From Acidovorax delafieldii (GTDB lineage Bacteria; Pseudomonadota; Gammaproteobacteria; Burkholderiales; Burkholderiaceae_C): a stretch of DNA of 64,000 nt. The stretch spans positions 930,001 to 994,000 of the forward strand of contig NZ_VJWE01000011.1 of NCBI RefSeq assembly GCF_007993815.1. The letters run 5' to 3'. Both the position numbers and the translations under genes were made by a program. Under the pieces are notes generated by a model. It saw only the letters and a list, made by a program, of their open reading frames with translations. It was not told the origin of the DNA and made no database searches. Shown here one piece after another: positions 7,877 through 16,263 of this stretch (position 1 is its first letter; each line of letters starts with the position of its first letter).

Positions 7877-8308
7877 ATGTCCACTCTCCTGTCCGCCTGG
7901 CCCGCCCTGGTCCTGTTGTTGCCCGCGCTGTGGCTGGTGTCGGCCATCGTGTTCCTGGCCAAGGGCAACCGGCGGGCGTTTGCACAGCTGATGGCCCTGC
8001 TGGCCTGTTTTCTGATCGGCGCGCTGCTGATGGAGTTCTTCACCTTCATGGGCGCCCTCATGGCCCGCTCGGGCAGCCAGCACGCCACGCCCACGCTGGG
8101 CACCGGCACGCGCCAGTTGCTGGAGACCATTGCCAACCCGCGCTCCGTCACCGCACCACCACTGTCGCTGGCGGCTTTTGCGGCGTACAGCATCCCGGCG
8201 GGCTACCTGTGGCTGCTGGTCACCTGGGTGCTGCACCTGCGCGGCAAGAAGGCAGGCCCGGCCAAAAAGAAGTCCAGCAAAACCCCGCGCAAGGCAGCCA
8301 GAGACTGA
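7877..8308 (+). CDS. small multi-span membrane protein of unknown function
   Basis: Predicted 143-residue inner-membrane protein with three hydrophobic segments: residues about 5-28 (WPALVLLLPALWLVSAIVFL), 36-58, and 105-128. It ends in a lysine-rich cytoplasmic tail (GKKAGPAKKKSSKTPRKAA). ATG 7877 is preferred; an in-frame TTG 21 bp upstream has no advantage. It is flanked by the hydrolase gene and a dispersed repeat that begins two bases after its stop, so it is probably monocistronic. I do not recognise the family. Confidence 0.65.
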   Translation: MSTLLSAWPALVLLLPALWLVSAIVFLAKGNRRAFAQLMALLACFLIGALLMEFFTFMGALMARSGSQHATPTLGTGTRQLLETIANPRSVTAPPLSLAAFAAYSIPAGYLWLLVTWVLHLRGKKAGPAKKKSSKTPRKAARD

Positions 8309-8310
8309 GT

Positions 8311-8373
8311 TTCGATTGTTTTAGCCCCCAGGCGCTAGAACCATATGCCTGAACAGCTATCAATTGGATAGCG
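8311..8373 (+). repeat. dispersed GCGCTAG/AGCTAT element, copy 3
   Basis: Contains GCGCTAGAACCATATGCC (from 8332), AGCTATCAATTGGATAGCG (from 8355) and an upstream TTTCGATTG...GCCCC arm. It closely matches the copy at 49098-49156. It is the only notable content between the membrane protein gene and the UbiM-like gene. Confidence 0.75.
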
Positions 8374-8487
8374 TCACCACGCCATGGCTTGACGCAGGGC
8401 AAAGCGTGCCCAGACCCGCCCGCCCACAATGGCGCGCGGCCTCCCCGACCCGGGGCGGGCACCTTGTCACCCTGTATTCATCCCGCC

Positions 8488-9774
8488 ATGACCACCCACC
8501 ACAGCGACGTGCTCATCGTCGGCGCAGGCCCGGCGGGCCTGTCGCTGGCCATCTCCCTGGCGCAGGCCGGGTTCACCGCCACCGTCGTGGAGCAGCAGGG
8601 CGACCGCGCGCTGGCCCAGCCCGCACCTGACGGCCGCGAAATCGCCCTCACCCACCCCAGCCAGGCAACGTTGCAGCGGCTGGGCAGCTGGGCGCACCTG
8701 GCCGACCACGAGGTGGGCCAGATTGCCGAGGCCCAGGTGCACGACGGCCCGCTGGGCCGCCACAGCGCGCTACAACTGAACGCGGCCAGCGGCACCCACG
8801 GCGATGTGTCAGCTCACGGCGCCCTGGGCTTCATCGTGCCCAACCACGCTCTGCGGCGCACAGCCCACGCGGTGGCTGCGAGCACCCCGGGCGTGCGCCT
8901 GCTCACCGGCACCCAGGTCACCCGCGTGGCCGCGCTGCCCGGCCATGCCGAGCTGGACTGCGTGCCCTCCCACACGGGCCCTGGCGACCACGCCACGCCC
9001 CAGCGCCTCACCGCCCCGTTGCTGGTGGCCGCCGACAGCCGCTTCTCGGCCACGCGCCGCCAACTGGGCCTTGGCGCAGACATGACCGACTTTGGCCGCA
9101 CCGTCATCGTCTGCCGCATGCGCCACGCCCTGCCCCACGGCAACGTGGCGCACGAATGTTTTGGCTACGACCGCACACTGGCCGTGCTGCCCCTGCCCGA
9201 TGACCCACAGACGGGACAAGCGCTGTGCTCGGTGGTGGTCACGGCGGGCGCGGCCGACGCCGCCGCGCTGATGGCCCAAAGCCCCGAGGCTTTTGCCACC
9301 CAGGTGCAGGCCCAGTTCAACGACCGGCTGGGACCCATGGCGCTGGTGGGCGAGCGCCATGCCTACCCGCTGGTGGCCGTGTATGCCCAGCGCTTTGCGG
9401 GCCACCGCTGCGCGCTGCTGGGCGACGCCGCCGTGGGCATGCACCCGGTCACGGCGCATGGCTACAACCTGGGGCTGGCGGGGGTGGAGCGGCTCACGGC
9501 CGCGCTGGTCAGCGCCCGCCAGCGCGGGCAGGACATTGGCAGCGCCGACGCCCTGGCCCCCTACGCCCAGGGCCACCACCGCCACGCCTGGCCCATCTAC
9601 CAGGGCACCAACGCCATCGTGCGCCTGTACACCGACGCCCGCCCGGTGCCCCGCCTGCTGCGGCAACTGGTGCTGCAGGGCGCGCGGCGCCTGCCACCGC
9701 TGCAGGCGGCCATCGTGGGGCAGCTGACGGGCAAGGCGCCCCAATGGATGCGCGCACTGACGCTCAGGCCGTAG
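8488..9774 (+). CDS. ubiM: UbiH/UbiF/COQ6-family FAD hydroxylase, probably 5-demethoxyubiquinol-8 5-hydroxylase UbiM
   Basis: Predicted 428-residue flavoprotein monooxygenase that hydroxylates the ubiquinone ring. The N-terminal dinucleotide fold DVLIVGAGPAGLSLAISLA (residues 6-24) binds FAD. The second FAD motif, CALLGDAAVGMHPVTAHGYN, near residue 310 has the VGMHPVTAHG variant that I associate with UbiM rather than UbiH or UbiF (AHxxHPxAGQG). ATG 8488 is chosen because earlier in-frame starts add low-complexity proline-rich sequence. UbiM is known to be patchily distributed in proteobacteria. The regiospecificity cannot be proven from sequence, so UbiF/COQ6-like activity on another ring carbon remains possible. 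Confidence 0.65.
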   Translation: MTTHHSDVLIVGAGPAGLSLAISLAQAGFTATVVEQQGDRALAQPAPDGREIALTHPSQATLQRLGSWAHLADHEVGQIAEAQVHDGPLGRHSALQLNAASGTHGDVSAHGALGFIVPNHALRRTAHAVAASTPGVRLLTGTQVTRVAALPGHAELDCVPSHTGPGDHATPQRLTAPLLVAADSRFSATRRQLGLGADMTDFGRTVIVCRMRHALPHGNVAHECFGYDRTLAVLPLPDDPQTGQALCSVVVTAGAADAAALMAQSPEAFATQVQAQFNDRLGPMALVGERHAYPLVAVYAQRFAGHRCALLGDAAVGMHPVTAHGYNLGLAGVERLTAALVSARQRGQDIGSADALAPYAQGHHRHAWPIYQGTNAIVRLYTDARPVPRLLRQLVLQGARRLPPLQAAIVGQLTGKAPQWMRALTLRP

Positions 9775-9845
9775 CCAACCTCTGCAACGGGCGCGCCCCA
9801 CGCCAGCGCCACCGTGGAACTGGCTTTGCCAGGCCACCGGTGGCG

Positions 9846-9880
9846 TCCCCCTCAGGGGGAAGACGCGAAGCGGCTCAGGG
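9846..9880 (-). repeat. short GC-rich hairpin repeat, copy 2
   Basis: On the minus strand CCCTGAGCCGCTTCGCG runs into TCTTCCCCCTGAGGGGGACG. It matches the core of the copies at 3685 and 16693. The TGA stop (9875-9877) of the following minus-strand methyltransferase gene lies inside it. Confidence 0.5.
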
Positions 9881-10888
9881 AGAGCCGTCCCTCACCCCCA
9901 GCGTGGCCAGACCATACAGCGGCGCACCGAGCCAGGGGCGCCACCACATGTCCATGGCAATACCGGCCCAGCCGTAGCCTTCCGCCACGCTTTGCTCGCG
10001 CAGCAGGTGCAGGCGCGGGTGCACAGCCGCCAGCTCTGCAATGCGGCCGACCCCCCACCGAAACTCCGCGCCCGTAGGCCCCACGCTGGCGTGGCGGGCT
10101 GCGCAACCCACGGCCTGGCGCGTCATCACATCCAACACCATGCGCGAGCCCGGCGGAGCGTGCTGCGCAAACTCGGCCAGCACGGCATGCACCTGCGCGG
10201 GTGGCAGGTACATCAACACGCCCTCACACACCAGCAGCACCGGGGGGTCGGTGCGCTGCGCGGGCAGCCCGAGCCGCTGCCACCAGCCGGGTTGCGACAG
10301 GTCCAGATCGGCACGGCGCATGCGCGGGCACTGCGGCGGCAACAGGGGCTTGCGCAGCGCCATCACCGCAGGCAGGTCCGCATCAAGCCACTGGTTGGCC
10401 CCCGTGTCCAGCCACTGAAAGTGGTGCGTGAGGCCACACCCCAGGTTGACGCCCAGGGCCTGCGGGTGCTCGGCAAAAAAGGCGCGCCCCGCCTCCTTGA
10501 TGGCGCGGGTGCGCCACAGCACATGCAGCACCGTGGGCAGGTCGTCCAGGGTGCTGTTCACATCGGCATCCAACTGCGTCAGCAAGGCCTGGGCCACGGC
10601 ATCGTGGCAGTCGAGCCAGGGGAAATAGCGCCCGCCGTGGGCACGCGCGGCCAAAGGGATGAGCAAGGTGCTGGGCACGGGGGGCAGCTGCGCGCGCTGC
10701 AGCAGGCTGCCGGTGCGGTGAAGCGCACGCGCCGGTGGCGCAGGGCTGCGCGGCGATCGGGCAGGGCGTCTGGTGGGGGACTGCGGCACGGGGCGCTCCT
10801 CCAGTGGCTGCGGGCGCCACGGTTGCGTGGGATGCGGTGTGGCCCAGGGCAAGGGCATTAGAGCCTGTTCAACAGGTTCTTGGGCCAT
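9875..10888 (-). CDS. class I SAM-dependent methyltransferase, leucine-carboxyl-methyltransferase-like
   Basis: Predicted 337-residue enzyme of the LCM/PPM1-like methyltransferase family, which methylates carboxyl groups or small metabolites. The SAM-binding region reads GVNLGCGLTHHFQWLDTG with an acidic residue in WLDADLPAV, and LLVCEGVLMYLPPAQVHAVL marks motif IV and post-IV. The proline- and arginine-rich first 60 residues are atypical. A later ATG at 10858 would remove ten of them and is a credible alternative start. In bacteria such proteins are often of unknown substrate. Its stop codon is contributed by a GC-rich repeat. No operon partner: the next minus-strand gene ends 99 bp upstream. 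Confidence 0.75.
   Translation of the reverse strand: MAQEPVEQALMPLPWATPHPTQPWRPQPLEERPVPQSPTRRPARSPRSPAPPARALHRTGSLLQRAQLPPVPSTLLIPLAARAHGGRYFPWLDCHDAVAQALLTQLDADVNSTLDDLPTVLHVLWRTRAIKEAGRAFFAEHPQALGVNLGCGLTHHFQWLDTGANQWLDADLPAVMALRKPLLPPQCPRMRRADLDLSQPGWWQRLGLPAQRTDPPVLLVCEGVLMYLPPAQVHAVLAEFAQHAPPGSRMVLDVMTRQAVGCAARHASVGPTGAEFRWGVGRIAELAAVHPRLHLLREQSVAEGYGWAGIAMDMWWRPWLGAPLYGLATLGVRDGSP
10864..10876. repeat. short inverted repeat near the methyltransferase start
   Basis: CCTGTTCAACAGG is a perfect 6 bp inverted repeat around one base. It lies between the two candidate start codons (10858 and 10888) of the methyltransferase. It could be an operator if the downstream start is used. Confidence 0.3.
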
Positions 10889-10986
10889 TCTGAACGGTCT
10901 GCCCCAGTCTGTCGTGAATGACCGCAGCGCGTGCTGCGGTATGTCAGTGCACTGGCGGGGCTTGCGGCCAGCGCGACGCTGAATCC

Positions 10987-11733
10987 CTAGTCCTTCACCA
11001 GCGCCCACACCAGCGCCACCCCGGCGGCCAGCAGGTCCCCGGTGAACGAGCTGTCATTGGCGTCGCTGCTGGCCGTGGTGAACGCCCGCTTCTGGCGCTC
11101 CCGCTCGGCCCGGGTGCGGTCGCGCTCCAGGGCCACCAGGGCGTCGCCAATGTCCACGGGCGATACCGGCGCCGCCGGTGCCTTGGCGCTCGCGGCGGCA
11201 TAGCCCTCCATGGCGCGCACCACGGCCTGGGGGTCGATGAGGGAGAACGCGGCACGGCAATAGGGGCAGGCGTGGTCCTTGCGGATGTCCACAGGGGCGC
11301 CGCAACTGGTGCAGTAGATGGCGCCCACGCGCTTGGCGAGGTCGTCGATCTCGGGGCGCGTCATGTGGCGCACAAAGCCTTTTTCGACCATGAAGGACGA
11401 GAAGGTGCTGAAGCGCCCATGCTGTCGCCCGCAGCGGTACACCATGTAGCGGCCGCTGCGCACCACGTCGTAACCCTTGGCCAGGCTGGTGTTGCAGCGC
11501 GGGCAGGCCATGCTCTCGGCCAGGGCCTGGTGCTGGTCCACACGGTGCTCGTGCAGCAGCCGAAACAGCTCGACCACGGACTGGGGCGTGAGCTTGAGGT
11601 TCTCGTGCCGGTCAAACCACATGCCCTGGCAGGCAAAGCAGATGTCCAGCTCCAGCGAATCGCCCAGGTTGCTGGCAAAGCGGTGTGCCTGCATGGGTTG
11701 GCGGCACGAGGGGCAAGTGGGTGCAGGAAACAT
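10987..11733 (-). CDS. zinc-ribbon (zf-TFIIB-like) protein
   Basis: Predicted 248-residue cytoplasmic metal-binding protein of unknown role. It carries three cysteine clusters: CPSCRQPM paired with ICFACQGMWFDRHE (residues 7-45), the zf-TFIIB-type ribbon; CPRCN near residue 80; and CTSCGAP paired with CPYC near residues 140-157. A basic, arginine-rich segment (ERDRTRAERERQKRA) precedes the C-terminus, which ends with a short hydrophobic tail (LLAAGVALVWALV). The start at ATG 11733 places the first CxxC near the N-terminus, as in related proteins. It is monocistronic and divergent from the permease at 11865. No catalytic motif seen; a nucleic-acid or protein-binding role is inference. Confidence 0.7.
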   Translation of the reverse strand: MFPAPTCPSCRQPMQAHRFASNLGDSLELDICFACQGMWFDRHENLKLTPQSVVELFRLLHEHRVDQHQALAESMACPRCNTSLAKGYDVVRSGRYMVYRCGRQHGRFSTFSSFMVEKGFVRHMTRPEIDDLAKRVGAIYCTSCGAPVDIRKDHACPYCRAAFSLIDPQAVVRAMEGYAAASAKAPAAPVSPVDIGDALVALERDRTRAERERQKRAFTTASSDANDSSFTGDLLAAGVALVWALVKD

Positions 11734-11864
11734 GGCAGTGAGGGTCTTGGCAACGGTGCGGGGTGCCTCGCGGGGGCGGGGGCATCGTAACCCGCCTGGG
11801 ATGCTCGTCCCCCACCCTGGCCGCATCCACTAGCATTCGCGCCTCAACCACAAGGAACAACCAC

Positions 11865-13154
11865 ATGGGATTCATGAACTGGCGTGTGAAAAGCGCTGAT
11901 GTGTTGCAACAAGGCGGCGTGATCGCGCCGGACGAGCGGCTGCCCTGGCCGCAGACGGCTGTGATGGGCGTGCAGCACGTGATTGCAATGTTTGGCGCCA
12001 CGGTGCTGGCGCCCATCCTGATGGGCTTTGACCCGAACGTGGCCATCCTGATGAGCGGCATCGGCACGCTGATCTTCTTCCTCGTCACCGGCGGCAAGGT
12101 GCCCAGCTACCTGGGCTCCAGCTTTGCGTTCATTGGCGTGGTGATTGCGGCCACGGGCTATGCGGGCCAAGGGGCCAATGCCAACATCGGCGTGGCGCTG
12201 GGCGGCATCATTGCGTGTGGCCTCGTCTACACGCTCATCGGCGCGCTGGTGCAGGCGATTGGCACGGGCTGGATCGAGCGCTTCATGCCGCCCGTGGTCA
12301 CGGGCTCGGTGGTGGCGGTGATCGGGCTGAACCTCGCGGGCATTCCCATCAAGAACATGGCGGCCAGCAACTTTGACAGCTGGATGCAGGTGGTGACTTT
12401 TGTGAGCGTGGGCCTGGTGGCCGTGCTCACGCGCGGCATGGTGCAGCGCCTGTTGATCCTGGTCGGGCTGATCGTGGCCAGCATCATCTATGCAGTGCTG
12501 ACCAACGGCCTGGGCCTGGGCAAGCCGATGGACCTGACTGCACTGGCCAACGCTGCGTGGTTTGGCCTGCCGAGCTTTGCGGCCCCGCAGTTCAGCGGCA
12601 ATGCCATGCTGCTGATTGCGCCCGTGGCCATCATCCTGGTGGCCGAGAACCTGGGCCACGTGAAGGCCGTGACGGCCATGACCGGCCAGAACCTGGACCG
12701 CTACATGGGCCGCGCGTTCATTGGTGACGGCATTGCCACCATGGTGAGTGGCAGCGCAGGCGGCACGGGCGTGACCACCTATGCCGAGAACATCGGCGTG
12801 ATGGCGGCGACCAAGATCTATTCCACCGCCGTGTTCCTGCTGGCGGGTGTGTTTGCGCTGGTGCTGGGCTTTTCCCCCAAGTTCGGCGCACTGATCCAGA
12901 CCATTCCGCTGCCGGTGATGGGCGGCGTGTCCATCGTGGTGTTTGGCCTGATCGCGGTGGCGGGCGCCAAGATCTGGGTGGACAACAAGGTGGATTTTTC
13001 GCAGAACAAGAACCTCATCGTGGCGGCCATCACCCTCATCCTGGGCACGGGCGACTTCACACTCAAGTTCGGCCAGTTCGCGCTGGGCGGCATCGGCACC
13101 GCCACGTTCGGGGCGATCCTGCTGTACGCGCTGCTCAACCGCAAAGCGGCGTAA
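11865..13154 (+). CDS. uracil:proton symporter (NCS2/UraA family)
   Basis: Predicted 429-residue inner-membrane nucleobase transporter, the same length as E. coli UraA. Fourteen-helix architecture is implied by near-continuous hydrophobic segments. UraA's substrate and proton residues have clear counterparts: E261 and H265 in VAENLGHVK, and E308 in TTYAENIGVMAATK. The last motif is much closer to uracil permeases than to xanthine permeases. AAGGA at 11852-11856 serves ATG 11865. It is followed by a leader-like region carrying a palindrome and an intrinsic terminator (13246-13283), which would also end this transcript. Uracil is likely, but xanthine or thymine cannot be excluded. Confidence 0.85.
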   Translation: MGFMNWRVKSADVLQQGGVIAPDERLPWPQTAVMGVQHVIAMFGATVLAPILMGFDPNVAILMSGIGTLIFFLVTGGKVPSYLGSSFAFIGVVIAATGYAGQGANANIGVALGGIIACGLVYTLIGALVQAIGTGWIERFMPPVVTGSVVAVIGLNLAGIPIKNMAASNFDSWMQVVTFVSVGLVAVLTRGMVQRLLILVGLIVASIIYAVLTNGLGLGKPMDLTALANAAWFGLPSFAAPQFSGNAMLLIAPVAIILVAENLGHVKAVTAMTGQNLDRYMGRAFIGDGIATMVSGSAGGTGVTTYAENIGVMAATKIYSTAVFLLAGVFALVLGFSPKFGALIQTIPLPVMGGVSIVVFGLIAVAGAKIWVDNKVDFSQNKNLIVAAITLILGTGDFTLKFGQFALGGIGTATFGAILLYALLNRKAA

Positions 13155-13186
13155 TCTGTGGATGTGGCCGGGCTGAACCTCATATG

Positions 13187-13202
13187 TAAGGGTTAACCCT
13201 TA
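13187..13202. promoter_or_regulatory. palindromic operator TAAGGGTTAACCCTTA, copy 1
   Basis: A perfect 16 bp palindrome 95 bp before the CoA-transferase start. Its AGGGTTAACCCT core is repeated before the ABC binding-protein gene (14920-14931). Two identical 12 bp palindromes 1.7 kb apart, before two adjacent genes, indicate a shared DNA-binding regulator. I cannot name it. Confidence 0.65.
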
Positions 13203-13245
13203 ATTTGTAAGGAACGAAGGCTAGCATCCAGGGTTTTGTCCACAG

Positions 13246-13283
13246 GGCCATCCGCTCACCGGGCGGGTGGCCTTTTTCTTTTT
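13246..13283 (+). terminator. intrinsic terminator inside the CoA-transferase leader (possible attenuator)
   Basis: A 10 bp stem (GGCCATCCGC with GCGGGTGGCC, one G-T wobble), a 7 nt loop, then TTTTTCTTTTT. It ends 13 nt before the CoA-transferase ATG, and the Shine-Dalgarno GGAG directly follows the T-run. Any promoter for the downstream gene must therefore lie upstream of this terminator, unless the start is almost leaderless. It would also terminate the uracil permease transcript. Confidence 0.7.
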
Positions 13284-13296
13284 GCGGAGTTTGTTC

Positions 13297-14838
13297 ATGT
13301 CCCTGGCCGATCGGGTGCTGTACCCCGACTTTCTCTCCCGCACCATGACCGCCGACGAGGCGGCCGCCCTGATCCCTGCCGGTGCCCATGTGGGCATGAG
13401 CGGATTCACTGGCGCGGGCTACCCCAAGGCCGTGCCCGGCGCGCTGGCGCGCCGCATCGAGAGCCTGAACGCGCAGGGCCATGGCTTCAAGATCGGGCTG
13501 TGGACAGGCGCCAGCACCGCACCCGAATTGGACGGCGCGCTGGCCCAGGTGGACGGCATCGAGATGCGCCTGCCCTACCAGTCCGACCCCACGGTGCGCC
13601 GCCAGATCAATGCGGGGCAGATGCAGTATGTGGACATCCACCTGTCGCACGTGGCGCAGTTTGTGTGGTTCGGGTTTCTGGGCAAGCTGGATGTGGCGGT
13701 GGTCGAGGTGGCGGGCGTGTTGCCCGACGGGCGTCTGATCCCCTCGTCCTCGGTGGGCAACAACAAGACCTGGCTGGACCAGGCCGACAAGGTCATCCTG
13801 GAAGTGAATGCCTGGCACAACCCGCAGCTGGAGGGCATGCACGACATCTACTACGGCACCGATGTACCGCCGCACCGCAAGCCCATCCCCATGACACGGC
13901 CCGACGAACGCATTGGCGAGCCCTACCTGCGCTGCGACCCGAGCAAGGTGATCGCCGTGGTGATGACCAACCAGCCCGACCGCAACAGCGTGTACGCCGC
14001 GCCCGACGACACCTCCAACCGCATCGCGGGCCACATCATCGAGTTCCTGCAGCACGAGGTGAAAAAGGGCCGCCTGCCCGCAGACCTGCTGCCTCTGCAG
14101 TCGGGCGTGGGCAACATCGCCAACGCAGTGCTGGCAGGGCTGAACAACGGCCCGTTCGACAACCTCACGGCCTACACCGAGGTGCTGCAGGACGGCATGC
14201 TGGACATGCTGCGCTCGGGCAAGCTGGCCAGCGCCTCGGCCACGGCGCTGTCGCTGAGCCCGGCGGCGATGCAGGACTTCAACGACCGCATCGACTACTA
14301 CAAGCAGCGCATCGTGCTGCGCCCGCAGGAGATCAGCAACCACCCCGAGCTGATCCGCCGCATGGGCCTGATCGCGATGAACGGCATGATCGAAGCCGAC
14401 ATCTATGGCAACGTGAACTCCACGCACGTGATGGGCTCGGCCATCATGAATGGCATTGGCGGCTCGGGCGACTTTGCGCGCAATGCCTACCTGTCGATCT
14501 TCATGACGCCGTCGCTGGCCAAGAACGGCAGCATCTCATGCATCGTGCCCATGGCCTCGCATGTGGACCACACCGAGCACGATGTGCAGATCCTCGTCAC
14601 CGAACAAGGCCTGGCCGACCTGCGCGGCCATTCGCCCACGCAGCGCGCCGAGATCATCATCGACCGCTGCGCGCACCCCGACTTCCGCCCCGCCCTGCAC
14701 GACTACGTGGCCCGCGCCAAGCGCAACGCCGTGGGCCAGCACACGCCACACCTGCTGAATGAGGCGCTGTCGTGGCACCAGCGGTATGTGGAAACGGGGA
14801 GCATGCGCCGGCCCGCAGATCCGGTCGGCGCAGCGTAG
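13297..14838 (+). CDS. acetyl-CoA hydrolase/succinyl-CoA:acetate CoA-transferase
   Basis: Predicted 513-residue class I CoA-transferase that moves CoA between acetate and succinate or a similar acid. The family landmarks are GMSGFTGAGYPKAVP near residue 34, QSGVGNIANAVL near 268, and the catalytic glutamate E295 in YTEVLQDG, which aligns with E294 of Acetobacter AarC. GSGDFARNAY near residue 387 is also typical. Length fits SpcC/AarC-type enzymes rather than two-subunit transferases. Expression is probably controlled by the palindrome and attenuator-like hairpin just upstream. Together with the acetoacetate-CoA ligase and the thioesterase downstream it gives the region an acetate/short-chain acyl-CoA character. 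Confidence 0.85.
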   Translation: MSLADRVLYPDFLSRTMTADEAAALIPAGAHVGMSGFTGAGYPKAVPGALARRIESLNAQGHGFKIGLWTGASTAPELDGALAQVDGIEMRLPYQSDPTVRRQINAGQMQYVDIHLSHVAQFVWFGFLGKLDVAVVEVAGVLPDGRLIPSSSVGNNKTWLDQADKVILEVNAWHNPQLEGMHDIYYGTDVPPHRKPIPMTRPDERIGEPYLRCDPSKVIAVVMTNQPDRNSVYAAPDDTSNRIAGHIIEFLQHEVKKGRLPADLLPLQSGVGNIANAVLAGLNNGPFDNLTAYTEVLQDGMLDMLRSGKLASASATALSLSPAAMQDFNDRIDYYKQRIVLRPQEISNHPELIRRMGLIAMNGMIEADIYGNVNSTHVMGSAIMNGIGGSGDFARNAYLSIFMTPSLAKNGSISCIVPMASHVDHTEHDVQILVTEQGLADLRGHSPTQRAEIIIDRCAHPDFRPALHDYVARAKRNAVGQHTPHLLNEALSWHQRYVETGSMRRPADPVGAA

Positions 14839-14919
14839 AGGCGCGGCGCCCGCTTGTCGACAGGGTCCGCAGGGCCATCGGCTTCTGACAGCCAACTGCC
14901 AGCCTGGCCCGGTAAAATC

Positions 14920-14931
14920 AGGGTTAACCCT
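14920..14931. promoter_or_regulatory. palindromic operator AGGGTTAACCCT, copy 2
   Basis: A perfect 12 bp palindrome identical to the core of 13187-13202, located 94 bp before the ABC binding-protein start. A small hairpin AGGTC-TATC-GACCT follows at 14932-14945. Confidence 0.65.
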
Positions 14932-14971
14932 AGGTCTATCGACCTCCCCCTCTGTCTGTCCACATCCCCCT

Positions 14972-15004
14972 CCACCCGCCCCTGTCCGGGGCTGGTGGCT
15001 TTTT
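14972..15004 (+). terminator. intrinsic terminator inside the ABC binding-protein leader (possible attenuator)
   Basis: An 11-position stem (CCACCCGCCCC with GGGGCTGGTGG, one mismatch), a 5 nt loop, then CTTTTT and a second T-run at 15015-15021. It ends 21 nt before ATG 15026. The 3' side GGTGGC-TTTTT...TGCG-AG matches the leader at 13246, and both are preceded by TGTCCACA (13237 and 14957). Confidence 0.65.
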
Positions 15005-15025
15005 GTCTGCGAGATTTTTTTGACC

Positions 15026-16177
15026 ATGCAACGCCGTCAGTTCACCCAATCCCTTGTGGCCGCCAGCACCGGCCTGCTGTTTGCCACCGCGTCGCGCGCC
15101 GTGGGCGTGCAGGACCCCATGGACGCGAAGAGCGTGACCATTGGCTGCTCGCTGGGAACGACTGGTGCGCTGGCCAGCCTGGGCAAGGAACTCAAGCAGG
15201 GGCTGGATGCAGGCTTTGCCCAGGCCAACGCCAAGGGCATCCACGGCCGCGAAATCAAGCTGCTGGCGCTGGACGACGGCTACGACGCTGCCCGCTCCGA
15301 AGACAACGTGCGCAAGCTGATTGCCGATGCCAACGTGGTGTCGCTGATCTCCTGCATGGGCACGGCCAACAACCAGCGCATCCTGCCGCTGGTGGACGAG
15401 GCGCAGATCCCCTACGTGGCCCCGCAAAGCGGCGCCACATCGCTGCGCAAGGCCGAGTACCGCTCGGTGTTCCACGTGCGTGCCAGCTACGCCGACGAGG
15501 CCCAGCGCCTGACCCAAAAGCTGGTGTCCATGGGCATCACCGAGCTGGCCGTCGTGTACCAGGACACCGCCTTTGGCCGCGAGTTTCTGGCCGATGTGAC
15601 CAAGGCCATGGCCGCCGCCAAGCAGCCCGCACCCAAAGCCTTCAAGCTCGACGCCCAGGGCGCCCAGGTGGCGGATGTGGTGGGCAAGGCCGTGGCTGCC
15701 AAGCCCAACGCCGTGCTGCTGGGCACGGCGGGCGACATCACCGCCACGCTGGTCAATGAGTTCAAAAAGGTCTCGCCCAGCACGCCGCTGGCCGCCACCA
15801 GCGTGGCGCTGTCGGGCGACAACCTGCGCCAGCTCGGTGGCAAGGCCTCGGGCATTGCGCTGTCGCTGGTGCTGCCCGACGCGGCCCGCACCAGCTTTGC
15901 CGTGGTGCGCGACTACCAGAAGGCCATGCGCGCACTGGGCTACCAGGAGTTCTCGGCCCGCAGCTTTGAAGGCTATGTGAACGCCCGCGTGCTGGCCGAG
16001 GGCCTGGAGCGCGCCGGCCGCGACCTGACCCGCGCCAAGCTGCGCAACGCCCTCGCAGGCATCCGCAGCAACGACCTGGGTGGCCTGTCCATCGACTACG
16101 CCAGCGGCGCGCCGTATGTGGGCTCGCGTTTTCTGGACCTGGGGGTGATGGGCGCCAACGGAAAGTTTGTGGGCTGA
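15026..16177 (+). CDS. ABC transporter substrate-binding protein (branched-chain amino acid/urea type)
   Basis: Predicted 383-residue periplasmic protein of the type I (Leu/Ile/Val, Peripla_BP_6) binding-protein fold. The signal peptide is MQRRQFTQSLVAASTGLLF with cleavage probably near SRA-VG. The mature protein opens with VTIGCSLGTTGALASLGKEL, the typical first strand and ligand-contact loop, followed by IKLLALDDGYDA and YVAPQSGATSL. No ABC permease or ATPase genes are adjacent, so it is an orphan that may use a distant transporter or act as a sensor partner. Its leader matches that of the preceding CoA-transferase, so both are likely co-regulated and the ligand may be a related organic acid. 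The start is ATG 15026. Confidence 0.85.
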   Translation: MQRRQFTQSLVAASTGLLFATASRAVGVQDPMDAKSVTIGCSLGTTGALASLGKELKQGLDAGFAQANAKGIHGREIKLLALDDGYDAARSEDNVRKLIADANVVSLISCMGTANNQRILPLVDEAQIPYVAPQSGATSLRKAEYRSVFHVRASYADEAQRLTQKLVSMGITELAVVYQDTAFGREFLADVTKAMAAAKQPAPKAFKLDAQGAQVADVVGKAVAAKPNAVLLGTAGDITATLVNEFKKVSPSTPLAATSVALSGDNLRQLGGKASGIALSLVLPDAARTSFAVVRDYQKAMRALGYQEFSARSFEGYVNARVLAEGLERAGRDLTRAKLRNALAGIRSNDLGGLSIDYASGAPYVGSRFLDLGVMGANGKFVG

Positions 16178-16263
16178 GGCCAGGCACCTGCGGCACAGGG
16201 CGGGACCACAGGCATTGGCACAATCAGCGGCTTGCACTGACTTGGCCCTGCCCCGTGACCACC

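Noticed and set aside
10864-10876. CCTGTTCAACAGG considered as a LexA box
   Set aside because: The SOS-box spacing CTGT-N8-ACAG is not present; the half-sites are only three bases apart.
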